From the NCBI GenBank assembly GCA_003963075.1, contig RXJV01000064.1, positions 1 to 64,000 on the forward strand: a stretch of 64,000 nt of DNA, given 5' to 3'. The DNA comes from Burkholderiales bacterium. GTDB taxonomy: Bacteria > Pseudomonadota > Gammaproteobacteria > Burkholderiales > Burkholderiaceae_C. The translations under genes were made by a program, and so were the position numbers. Below the pieces are notes generated by a model that was not told the origin of the DNA, searched no databases, and worked only from the letters and a program-made list of their open reading frames with translations. Numbering within the stretch: the stretch's first letter is position 1; each line of letters begins with the position of its first letter. Of the stretch, positions 33,758-41,413 are shown in pieces.

Positions 33758-35080
33758 TCAAAGGCCCGCGGCTTCCACGGCCGCCTGCGCCTCGGCGGGC
33801 AACACGGGGCCAGCGCCCGGCAGCTCCACCACGACCAGGTAGCCGGCCAGATCCTCACGCCGGCTGACGCGGGCATAGGCCTGGGCCAGCCGGAGCTGGT
33901 CGCTGTGCAGCAGGCGGCCGGTGGTCGTATCCCAGACCTCTCGCGACACCATGCAGCCGGCCGAGGGCGTGCCGGGGAAGTAGCTGGCGCCCTGGTAGTA
34001 GCGGGGGTTGACCACGGTGCCGTGCATCAGGATCTCGTCGCGGCCGGCGCGGCCGGCGAGCCAGGCCTCGTGGATGGGCGGCCAGTCACGCCAGGCCGGC
34101 GGCAGGAAGCTGTCGTAGACGGCTTCGCTCCAGGGTGGCGTGTCGGCAATCGCGGCATGCTCGAACTCGGCCACCGTGGCTTCGATGGGCAGCTTGGTGT
34201 GCAGATAGGGTGTGGGGCCGATCCAGGGGTTGGTGGCCGTGCCGGCGCCCACCAGCGTGTACAGGCCCTGCGGCGTGTTGCCGTTGGTGAGCGTGCCGGG
34301 CAGGTGGGTCAAGGCGCGGGCGAGCTGGGGCTGGGCGTAAAGCTGGCCGTCGGGCTCGCGCAGGAAGCGCCCGTCCGCGCCACGTACCAGCGCCAGGCCC
34401 ATGACGTCGCGGCCGGGGCGCTGCAGGCTGTAGACGGCCGGGTAGCCCGGGCGCAGCGGCGCGGCGAGCAGGTCGGCCAGCGGCGGCCGCTGCGACGCTG
34501 CAGGCTGCAGCCGCTGCATCAAGGCCAGCAGCCGCGCATCCTCGGCCCAGCCGGGGAATTGCTGGGCCACCACGCGCTGCAGCCGGTCGGCCGCGCCGGG
34601 GTCGGCCTGCAGCAGGGTGTAGGCGGCGATCGCAAAAGGCTTGCTCGCCGTCAGCTGCGGCAGCAGCGGCCACAGCAGCGGGGCCGCGTCGGCCGCGTAG
34701 TGGGTGTGGGCCGCGGTGAGCAGTGCGCGCTGCGTCTCGGGGTCGCGCGAGCCCAGGGTGGGCAGGGCCGCCAGCAGCAGCGGGCGCACGGTGTCGACCT
34801 CGGCGTTGAACAGGGCCACGGCTTCGAGCATGCCGGGCAGTGCGGCGTCGCGCTCGGGGCTGGGCGGCAGCGCGGCGCGGGCCCGGACGTCGGCGAGCGC
34901 GCGCTCGCGCAGCTCGCGCTCGCCGCTGGCCGTCGTGGCGGGCCAGCTGAAGTCGCCAGGCTGCAGCGCCAGCAACTCGGCAGCGCTGTAACGCTTTTCA
35001 GGCGGCGGGCCGCCGGGCTTCAACGGGGCGCAGGCCGCGAGGGCCAGGGTCAGCAGGGCAAGCGGGAGGCGAAACTTCAT
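33758..35080 (-). CDS. Lipoprotein with an L,D-transpeptidase-like HG...SxGC motif
   Basis: A 440-residue protein with a type II signal peptide (lipobox LAAC, C17). Its N-terminal half is helical and Ala/Leu-rich without a known pattern. The C-terminal third has H353 in ILMHGT followed 23 residues later by C376 in TPSAGCMVS. This matches the HG-x(n)-S-x-G-C active site of YkuD-type L,D-transpeptidases, although the surrounding domain is only weakly similar. It may crosslink or attach proteins to peptidoglycan. The start ATG at 35080 is chosen for the signal peptide; the frame is open to 35608 only as a shadow of the divergent yceI gene. Confidence 0.65.
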   Translation of the reverse strand: MKFRLPLALLTLALAACAPLKPGGPPPEKRYSAAELLALQPGDFSWPATTASGERELRERALADVRARAALPPSPERDAALPGMLEAVALFNAEVDTVRPLLLAALPTLGSRDPETQRALLTAAHTHYAADAAPLLWPLLPQLTASKPFAIAAYTLLQADPGAADRLQRVVAQQFPGWAEDARLLALMQRLQPAASQRPPLADLLAAPLRPGYPAVYSLQRPGRDVMGLALVRGADGRFLREPDGQLYAQPQLARALTHLPGTLTNGNTPQGLYTLVGAGTATNPWIGPTPYLHTKLPIEATVAEFEHAAIADTPPWSEAVYDSFLPPAWRDWPPIHEAWLAGRAGRDEILMHGTVVNPRYYQGASYFPGTPSAGCMVSREVWDTTTGRLLHSDQLRLAQAYARVSRREDLAGYLVVVELPGAGPVLPAEAQAAVEAAGL

Positions 35081-35176
35081 GGTGTCGTGCAGCGACTGTC
35101 GAGCAACGGGCGTCCGGTTCGTCGTAGTGTCAGGCATCGCACGGCCCTGCCCTTCCGCCACAACCCAACCGCCCTC

Positions 35177-35743
35177 ATGAAGCCACTCCTGCTCCTGCCT
35201 CTGCTGTTCGCTGCGGCCGCCACGGCGGCCCCGGTGGCCTACGAGATCGACCCCTCCCACACCTACCCCAGCTTCGAGGCCGACCACATGGGCCTGTCGG
35301 TCTGGCGCGGCAAGCTGAACAAGAGCTCGGGCAGCATCGTCTACGACAAGGCGACCGGCGCGGGCAGCGTGGAGGTGCAGATGGAGCTCGCCAGCATCGA
35401 CTTCGGCCTGGACGCGATGAACGCCTGGGCCCGCGGCGACAAGTTCTTCAACGTCGAGAAGAACCCGTCGGCAGGCTTCAAGGGCCGCTTCGAGGGTGGC
35501 TCGGGGGGCGTGCCAGCCCGCGTCGCCGGCGAGCTGACGCTGAACGGCCGCACCCGCCCGGTGACGCTGACCATCCACCAGCTCAGGTGCATCCCGCATC
35601 CGCTGCACAAGCGCGAACTGTGCGGGGCGGACGCGTCCGGCAGCTTCAACCGAGAAGACTTCGGCCTCAGCGCCGGCAACGACTGGGGCTTCAAGATGGA
35701 CGTGACGCTGCGCATCCAGGTCGAGGCCGTCGCCAAGGAGTGA
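35177..35743 (+). CDS. YceI family periplasmic protein
   Basis: A 188-residue secreted protein with a signal peptide (1-17, ending ATAAP). The lipocalin-like YceI domain follows, opening with YEIDPSHTYPSFEADHMG and containing the FKGRFEG and LTLNGRTRPVTL strands. YceI proteins bind long isoprenoids or amphiphiles in the periplasm; the exact role varies. It is divergent from the lipoprotein at 33758-35080. The ATG at 35177 has no strong ribosome site. Confidence 0.9.
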   Translation: MKPLLLLPLLFAAAATAAPVAYEIDPSHTYPSFEADHMGLSVWRGKLNKSSGSIVYDKATGAGSVEVQMELASIDFGLDAMNAWARGDKFFNVEKNPSAGFKGRFEGGSGGVPARVAGELTLNGRTRPVTLTIHQLRCIPHPLHKRELCGADASGSFNREDFGLSAGNDWGFKMDVTLRIQVEAVAKE

Positions 35744-35787
35744 CGCGGAAACGAAGAACGGCAGCGCAGCGCTGCCGTTCTTCTCTT

Positions 35788-35870
35788 CCAGCAGCTGCCG
35801 TGGAACCGGCTTCGCCGGGCCACTGGCAGCGCCCCCTGGAGGGGGCCGGCGAAGCCGGTAGGGGGTGGGT
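35788..35870 (-). repeat. Intergenic GC-rich repeat, copy B
   Basis: An 83-base copy, very close to copy A (15551-15630). It has ACCGGCTTCGCCGG and GCCGGCGAAGCCGGT arms around a CCCCCTGGAGGGGG hairpin, then AGGGGGTGGG. It abuts the stop codon of the S46 peptidase gene, the same placement as copies A and C. It also lies downstream of the convergent yceI. Confidence 0.9.
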
Positions 35871-38047
35871 TACTTCATGCCCATCTCGTCCAGCACGCGC
35901 GTGGCCTTGTCGACCACGCTCATCTGCCAGAGCATGTAGCGCGCATCCAGGCAGATGCTGCGGACCTTCTTGGGGTTGAAGTCCCAGTCCGAGATGACGG
36001 CGTCCAGCGTGCCGTCGAACAGCAGGCCGACGAGCTCGCCCTTCTTGTTCAGCACCGGCGAGCCGGAGTTGCCGCCGGTGGTGTCCAGCGTGGCCAGGAA
36101 GTTGACCGGCACCGAGTCCAGGCTCTTCACATAGTAGTTGCCGTACTGCTTGGCCTTGATGGCGTCCAGCTGCACCTGCGGCGCGTCGAACTCGCCGCCC
36201 GCTTCGTCCGGGCCCTTCTTCTTCGCGACGATGCCGCGCAGCGTCGTGAAGGCGGTCCAGGTCTCGCCGTCGCGCCCGGTATCGCGGCCCTGGACCTTGC
36301 CGAAGCTGATACGGAGCGTGCTGTTGGCGTCGGGGTAGACGGCCTCGCCACGGCTGGCATGGAAGTCGATCAGCGCCTGCTGCGTGCCGGCATAGGCCTT
36401 TTGCAGCTTGCCGGCGAGTTCCTTGTCGCGCGCCTCGCGCTTCTGCTCGTCGTCGTAGAGCGCCACAGCGATGCGGATGAAGGCATCGTCGCTGGCCTGG
36501 AAGGCGGCGACGTCCTTGTCCAGCCACGCCAGCCGGGTGGGCGTGTCGGCCAGCTTGCTGGCGGCATAGACCGCATCCAGGCGGGCACGGATGCTGGCCT
36601 CGTCCTGGCCGGCCTTCAGGCCCCAGGCGTTCAGCAGCGCGGCGTTCAGCGTGTCGGCCGGCTGGGCCAGGTATTTGGCCAGGAAGTGGGCGGCCAGGCG
36701 CTTGTCGCTACCTTCGTCGTAACGACGCTCCAGCGACTGCAGGCCGGCGCGGATGCGCGGCAGGTCGCGGTCCTGGTAGCCGGGCTTGCGTTCGGCATCG
36801 GGCTTGGCGCGCTCCTGGGCCAGCTGGTAGAGCTGGCGGGCGGAGCCGAGCATGCTCGGCGTCGCGAAGCCGAGCAGATACTCGGCGCGGGCAATCGCCT
36901 CGCGCTCGGCCAGCAGCGCATCGGTCGCGGCCACATCGGCGCCGTACTTGGCCTTGCGCTCAGGGCTGCCGTTCACCCAGGCCTTGAGCTGCTCGAAGGC
37001 AGCCGTCTTGCGAGCCAGGATGTCGCTTCCCTCAAAGCTGGCCTGCTGGCCGTTGCGGTTCTTGTAGAAGTTCTGCAGGCCCTGCATGCGCGCGGCCATC
37101 TTGATCTCGGCATCACGGCGGCCGGCGGTCTCGGCCTTGATCAGGTCGATGGACTCGCCGACGGCCTTGACGACGGCGCCATGTTCCCAGTTGAAGGTGA
37201 AGTCCACCTCGCGCGGCAGGCGGTGGCGGTTGGTGCGGCCGGGGTAGCCGGTGACCATGACGAAATCGCCCTCGCTCAGCGGGCTGGACGCGATCTTCAG
37301 GTGGTATTTCGGCGTGAAGGGCTTGTTGTCCTTGCTGAAGTCGGCCGGCTTGCCGTCCGGGCCGACGTAAGCGCGGTAGAAGCTGTAGTCGCCGGTGTGG
37401 CGGGGCCACATCCAGTTGTCGGCATCGCCACCGAAGCGGCCCACCATGTCGGCCGGTGCGTGCACGAGGCGCACGTCGCGGATCTCGAGCTGCTTGATCA
37501 GCTGGTACTGCAGGCCGCCGAAGAAGGGGTAGACATTGCAGCGGTGGCCCTTGTCGGCCTCACAGGCGGCGACCAGCTGCTTCTCAGTGGCCTCGATCGC
37601 GTCGGTGCGGGCCTTGCCGGTCAGGGCGCGGGTCTTGTCGTTCAGGATCTCGGCGCTGACGTCCTTCATGTCGACCGTCACCAGCACGCGGCTGCCCGGT
37701 GCGGCGGGCAGCTCATCGGCCAGCGTGGCGGCGTAGAAGCCGTTCTTGATCAGGTCGCGCTCGGGCTTGGAGTTGTACTGGATGCTGCCGTAGGCGCAGT
37801 GGTGGTTGGTGACGACCAGGCCCTGGGGCGACACGAAGCTGGCGGTGCAGCCACCGAGCGACACGACCGCGCCCATCGGGAAGGCGGTCAGGTCCTTCAG
37901 GCTGGCCGGGTCGAGCGCGAGGCCCTCGGCCTTCAGCGCCTTGGAGATCTGCGGCAGTTGCTTGGGCATCCACATGCCTTCGGTGGCATGGGCGGTGGTG
38001 GCGGCCAGGGAAGCCAGGGCCAGCAGCGAGAGGGTGTGACGGGTCAT
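35870..38047 (-). CDS. S46 family dipeptidyl-peptidase
   Basis: A 725-residue secreted serine peptidase. A signal peptide (about 1-20) is followed by the mature start EGMWMP, typical of DPP7/DPP11. The catalytic histidine is in VVTNHHCAYGS (about H83), and the catalytic serine is in TTGGNSGSPVLN near residue 615-625. The insertion between the two protease halves is helical, as in the family. These enzymes remove dipeptides from the N-terminus of peptides in the periplasm. The ATG at 38047 is preferred to the in-frame GTG at 38059. It is a single gene, and repeat B directly follows its stop. Confidence 0.93.
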   Translation of the reverse strand: MTRHTLSLLALASLAATTAHATEGMWMPKQLPQISKALKAEGLALDPASLKDLTAFPMGAVVSLGGCTASFVSPQGLVVTNHHCAYGSIQYNSKPERDLIKNGFYAATLADELPAAPGSRVLVTVDMKDVSAEILNDKTRALTGKARTDAIEATEKQLVAACEADKGHRCNVYPFFGGLQYQLIKQLEIRDVRLVHAPADMVGRFGGDADNWMWPRHTGDYSFYRAYVGPDGKPADFSKDNKPFTPKYHLKIASSPLSEGDFVMVTGYPGRTNRHRLPREVDFTFNWEHGAVVKAVGESIDLIKAETAGRRDAEIKMAARMQGLQNFYKNRNGQQASFEGSDILARKTAAFEQLKAWVNGSPERKAKYGADVAATDALLAEREAIARAEYLLGFATPSMLGSARQLYQLAQERAKPDAERKPGYQDRDLPRIRAGLQSLERRYDEGSDKRLAAHFLAKYLAQPADTLNAALLNAWGLKAGQDEASIRARLDAVYAASKLADTPTRLAWLDKDVAAFQASDDAFIRIAVALYDDEQKREARDKELAGKLQKAYAGTQQALIDFHASRGEAVYPDANSTLRISFGKVQGRDTGRDGETWTAFTTLRGIVAKKKGPDEAGGEFDAPQVQLDAIKAKQYGNYYVKSLDSVPVNFLATLDTTGGNSGSPVLNKKGELVGLLFDGTLDAVISDWDFNPKKVRSICLDARYMLWQMSVVDKATRVLDEMGMK

Positions 38048-38292
38048 GCAGAAGTTCACCGATGCAATAAACCCGCAAGCCTAACCGGGGCGCCGCCCCG
38101 CCGTGGAGTGAGGAAAGGCAGGCTTTGCAGCGCATGGAGCCACCGGGCCCGCATGACCGGGGTCACCACCGCGCGAGGCTCAGGCGGCCGCAGCCGCGCT
38201 CTGTGCAGGGTCGATGAGCGGGCTTCGCCCGGCCCTCGTTCGGGGGCGGCTCACGGCTCACTCCGCTGCCAGCCCCGGCCGACCGACCGGGC

Positions 38293-39099
38293 TCAGGTGA
38301 AGCGCAGGTCAAGGTCACCGTGCGCGTAGAGGATGACGCCGGTGTCGGTCTCGGTGATGCGATGTCCAGTGCCGGCGGGCGCGAGCTGGTAGTCGCCCTG
38401 CTGCAACAACAGGTCGTCCAGGAAGAGCTCGCCCTGCACCATCAGGCATTCCTCGTCATGGCCGTGGCTGTGCACCGGCACGCTGGCGCCGGGGTCGGCG
38501 CGGTAGAGCAGCGAGGCCTGGCCGGCGCCGCTCCACAGCACGCGGCGGCGGATGCCCGGCGCGAACTCGGGCCAGCCGGCTTCGGCATCGCGCACCAGCG
38601 TGCGCTCGGCCGCCGGGCCCTCGGCCTCGCGGACGAAGACCTGGGCGCCCTCGCTGCTGACCAATTGCGGCGTGCTGCCGGGCGGCAGCAGCAGGAAGTC
38701 GCGCGGGCCCAGCGGCTCGCCGTCGATCGCCACCCGGCCCTGCATGACCAGGAACTCACGCAGGCCGCCGGCGCCCAGGCGGATGGAAGCGCCGGCCTCC
38801 AGTTCCAGCACCGCGGCCGAACGCGGCTCGCCGGGCCGCAGCGCACGCTCGGCCGGGGCGCGGTAGAGCCAGCGCCGCTGCACGCCGCAATCCAGCGGCT
38901 CGAAGCGGCTGCTGCGTTGGCGCACGGTGACCATGCCGCGCTCGGCGTCGAGAGAGCGCTGCAGGCGACCGCTCAAACGCTCGCCGACAGGCCCCCGCGC
39001 GGCGGGCGTGGGCGCGATCCAGGCACGCGCAAAGGGCTCGCTGAGCAGCGGGCTGAGGTCATCGTCTTGGGGTTCGGGAATGGTCGGCATCGTGGTCAT
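38293..39099 (-). CDS. Double-cupin ChrR-like protein, putative anti-sigma partner
   Basis: A 268-residue protein with two cupin-like halves (about residues 55-150 and 160-265). The second has a plausible metal site (PVHSHGHDEECLMVQGE and later TGH). It resembles the cupin part of ChrR, the anti-sigma factor of RpoE-type ECF sigmas. The N-terminal zinc-binding anti-sigma domain of ChrR (H-H-C-x2-C) is not visible, so how it would hold the sigma is unclear. It begins 10 bases after the sigma gene on the same strand, so the two are almost certainly coexpressed. Confidence 0.75.
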   Translation of the reverse strand: MTTMPTIPEPQDDDLSPLLSEPFARAWIAPTPAARGPVGERLSGRLQRSLDAERGMVTVRQRSSRFEPLDCGVQRRWLYRAPAERALRPGEPRSAAVLELEAGASIRLGAGGLREFLVMQGRVAIDGEPLGPRDFLLLPPGSTPQLVSSEGAQVFVREAEGPAAERTLVRDAEAGWPEFAPGIRRRVLWSGAGQASLLYRADPGASVPVHSHGHDEECLMVQGELFLDDLLLQQGDYQLAPAGTGHRITETDTGVILYAHGDLDLRFT

Positions 39100-39109
39100 G
39101 GCGTCAACC

Positions 39110-39835
39110 TCAGGCCGGCATGGCATGCGCCGCAGTGTCGCCCAGCGCCTCGCGCAGCGTGATCAACGCGCGGCGGATCTGCGACTTGACCGTGCCGAGG
39201 GGAAGATGGGTCTGGCTCGCGATCTCCTCGTGCGAGAGGCCGTTGAAGAAGGCCAGCGCGACAAGCTGGCGTGGCTGGGGCTTGAGCAGCAGCAGGGCGC
39301 GGTGCAGTGCGGCATGCCCCTGGGCCACCGCCAACAGCTCATCGCCGGACTCCGCCGTTGGCGCAGACAACGACGCGGTGACGTTGTGGGCATCCTCGTC
39401 GAGCGACTCATGCTGGTAGCGCGCCTCGCGGCGGATCGCGTCGATGGCCCGCGAGCGCGCCATGCCGAGCAGCCAGGTCAGCGGGCGGCCCCGTGCGGCG
39501 TCGAAGCGTGGCGCCTGGCGCCAGACCTGGAAATACACCTCCTCGGCCACCTCCTCGGCTAGCTGGGGCCGGCGCACCAGGCGCAGCACCAGGCCGTAGA
39601 CCCGCGACAGCGTGGCCTCGTACAACGCCATCAGGGCCCGCTCGTCGTGGTCGACGATGGCGGCGATCCAGGCCTCAAGCCGGGCATCGTCCAGTGGCTC
39701 GCTGCCCTGCCGGCCCGTCTCGGCCTCGGCGACCTCGGGCTCGGCCGGCTCGCCCTGCAGTTCGACGTCATCGTCAAAGAGCAGCGCATGCGCAGGCACC
39801 TCGTCGCTGGGCTCGGTCGGGTGGGGAAGGGTCAT
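39110..39835 (-). CDS. ECF sigma factor, RpoE/ChrR-associated type
   Basis: A 241-residue extracytoplasmic-function sigma factor. An acidic N-terminal extension of about 55 residues is unusual for the family. Region 2 spans about 68-135 (YEATLSRVYGLVLRLV ... TWLLGMARSRAIDAIRR) and region 4 about 178-232 (LVALAFFNGLSHEEIA, then LPLGTVKSQIRRAL). It lies between two cupin genes, 8 bases after the first and 10 before the second. The ECF11-type sigmas in this context usually respond to singlet oxygen or oxidants, so a photo-oxidative or redox signal is a plausible inference. The ATG at 39835 has AAGG-type purines nearby; the frame is open to 40012 as a shadow. Confidence 0.9.
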   Translation of the reverse strand: MTLPHPTEPSDEVPAHALLFDDDVELQGEPAEPEVAEAETGRQGSEPLDDARLEAWIAAIVDHDERALMALYEATLSRVYGLVLRLVRRPQLAEEVAEEVYFQVWRQAPRFDAARGRPLTWLLGMARSRAIDAIRREARYQHESLDEDAHNVTASLSAPTAESGDELLAVAQGHAALHRALLLLKPQPRQLVALAFFNGLSHEEIASQTHLPLGTVKSQIRRALITLREALGDTAAHAMPA

Positions 39836-39843
39836 GGCAAACC

Positions 39844-40251
39844 TCAAACCAGGAGTTGGTCCATATGCGGCTCGGCGCCGCGCAGGAAGATGGTCGCGCC
39901 CGTTTCGGTGCTGATGCTGGCATGCAAGCTGCCGGCCCGGGCGAGATGGTAGCCACCCGGGCCGACCTCGATCTGGCTGCCCACCTTGAGCACCCCCTCC
40001 AGCACGAGGCATTCCTCGTCCTGCGGATGGCGGTGGGCATCGAGGCGGGCCCCGGGCGCGAGATGCAGCAGATAGCTCAGCACCCCGTCTTTCTCATGCA
40101 GCACCTTGATCCGCACGCCGTCAAAGAAGGGCTGCCAGCCGGCCGCGCCAGCCGGCACGGTCAGGTGGCTGTCATCGCTGTCGGCCACCCGCTCAAGCAG
40201 GCGCTGGCGGATGGCGCGAGCCTGGGCGGGGCTGGCGGTCGGGGTGTTCAT
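39844..40251 (-). CDS. Small cupin (ChrR C-terminal domain-like) protein
   Basis: A 135-residue single cupin. The metal-binding pattern is AHRHPQDEECLVLEGVLKVG with a later histidine in GSLHAS. It resembles the C-terminal domain of ChrR and is the first gene of the cupin-sigma-cupin cassette. It may sense a small molecule or metal state, or modulate the sigma; this is inference. The ATG at 40251 has no ribosome site and lies 5 bases after a TATACC element, so it may be leaderless. Confidence 0.8.
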   Translation of the reverse strand: MNTPTASPAQARAIRQRLLERVADSDDSHLTVPAGAAGWQPFFDGVRIKVLHEKDGVLSYLLHLAPGARLDAHRHPQDEECLVLEGVLKVGSQIEVGPGGYHLARAGSLHASISTETGATIFLRGAEPHMDQLLV

Positions 40252-40256
40252 GCGCG

Positions 40257-40286
40257 GGTATACGCAGCCGCCACAATTCCGGATGC
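40257..40286 (-). promoter_or_regulatory. Possible ECF-type promoter of the cupin-sigma-cupin cassette
   Basis: On the minus strand GCATCC (40286-40281) and TATACC (40262-40257) are 18 bases apart. The first resembles the TGATCC -35 of RpoE/ChrR-type sigmas at four of six bases. This would fit autoregulation by the sigma, but the match is partial and could be chance. Confidence 0.3.
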
Positions 40287-40335
40287 AGGCTCGGGCCAGG
40301 AATCTAGGCCGACCACGACGGCGTATCCCATTCAC

Positions 40336-40818
40336 ATGCCTCAGACCGCCTATTTCGACCTTGTCAGCCACTGGCGCCTGGACGCACCGGTGCCCCGCGT
40401 CTGGCGGGCCATCACCGAAACCGAGCACTGGCCGCGGTGGTGGCCGGGTGTGGTGGATGTGCGGCGGTTGAGGAACGGCGACGAGCTCGGCGTCGGCCGT
40501 GTGCAGCAGATCAGCTTCCGCACCGGCCTGGGCTATCGGCTGCACCTGGCGCTGGAGGTGACCGAGGTGGTGCGCGAGGAGCGCCTGCGCGCCCGTGCCG
40601 CCGGCACGCTGGCCGGCGAAGGCATCTGGCTGATGAAGCAGGCCACGCCCGAGGCAGGCGGGCACACCGACGTGACCTTTGTCTGGCGGGTCACGCTGCC
40701 ACCGGGCCTGCTGCGGACGCTGGCGCCGCTGCTGGCACCGATCTTCCGGTGGAATCACAAGCGGGTGATGCGGGCGGGGCGGATGGGGCTGATCCGCTAT
40801 CTGGCCACGCCTCGATAG
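40336..40818 (+). CDS. SRPBCC (polyketide cyclase/START-like) family protein
   Basis: A 160-residue protein with the SRPBCC fold pattern: the opening strand WRLDAPVPRVWRAITETEHWPRWWPGV, curved strands to residue 120, and a long C-terminal amphipathic helix (about 130-158). Such domains bind hydrophobic ligands. It is divergent from the cupin-sigma-cupin cassette and could be part of its regulon, but no direct evidence is visible. Confidence 0.85.
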   Translation: MPQTAYFDLVSHWRLDAPVPRVWRAITETEHWPRWWPGVVDVRRLRNGDELGVGRVQQISFRTGLGYRLHLALEVTEVVREERLRARAAGTLAGEGIWLMKQATPEAGGHTDVTFVWRVTLPPGLLRTLAPLLAPIFRWNHKRVMRAGRMGLIRYLATPR

Positions 40819-40834
40819 GACGCAGCCGGCGCAC

Positions 40835-41401
40835 TCAGGCCTTGGGCAGGGTCACCCCCACCTGCCCCTGGTACTTGCCGCCACGGTCCTTGTAGCTGAC
40901 CTCGCAGACCTCGTCGCTCTCGAAGAACAGCACCTGGGCGCAGCCCTCGCCGGCGTAGATCTTGGCCGGCAGTGGCGTCGTGTTGCTGAACTCCAGCGTC
41001 ACATAGCCTTCCCACTCGGGCTCGAACGGCGTCACGTTGACAATGATGCCGCAGCGGGCGTAGGTGCTCTTGCCCAGGCAGACCGTCAGCACATTGCGCG
41101 GGATGCGGAAGTACTCGACCGTGCGGGCCAGCGCGAAGCTGTTGGGCGGGATGATGCAGACGTCCTTGTTGACGTCCACGAAGCTGTTCTCGTCGAAGTT
41201 CTTCGGGTCCACCACGGTGCTGTGGATGTTGGTGAAGACCTTGAACTCCGGCGCGCAGCGGATGTCGTAGCCGTAGCTGCTGGTGCCGTAGCTGACGATC
41301 TTGCGGCCGTCGACCTCGCGCACCTGGCCCGGTTCGAAGGGTTCGATCATGCCGTGCTGCTCGGCCATGCGGCGGATCCACTTGTCGCTCTTGATGCTCA
41401 T
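40835..41401 (-). CDS. dcd: dCTP deaminase
   Basis: A 188-residue homotrimeric enzyme that deaminates dCTP to dUTP for thymidylate synthesis. The family start MSIKSDKWI, the nucleotide-binding [10 protein letters not shown] and the [14 protein letters not shown] segment with the catalytic glutamate are all present. The tail [13 protein letters not shown] is typical. It lies 12 bases downstream of the solute-binding-protein gene. Confidence 0.96.
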   Translation of the reverse strand: MSIKSDKWIRRMAEQHGMIEPFEPGQVREVDGRKIVSYGTSSYGYDIRCAPEFKVFTNIHSTVVDPKNFDENSFVDVNKDVCIIPPNSFALARTVEYFRIPRNVLTVCLGKSTYARCGIIVNVTPFEPEWEGYVTLEFSNTTPLPAKIYAGEGCAQVLFFESDEVCEVSYKDRGGKYQGQVGVTLPKA

Positions 41402-41413
41402 GTCTTGTTCTCC

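Noticed and set aside
40252-40335. A second promoter, for the SRPBCC gene, under the same ECF sigma
   Set aside because: No TGATCC-like box with proper spacing was found on the plus strand in this gap.
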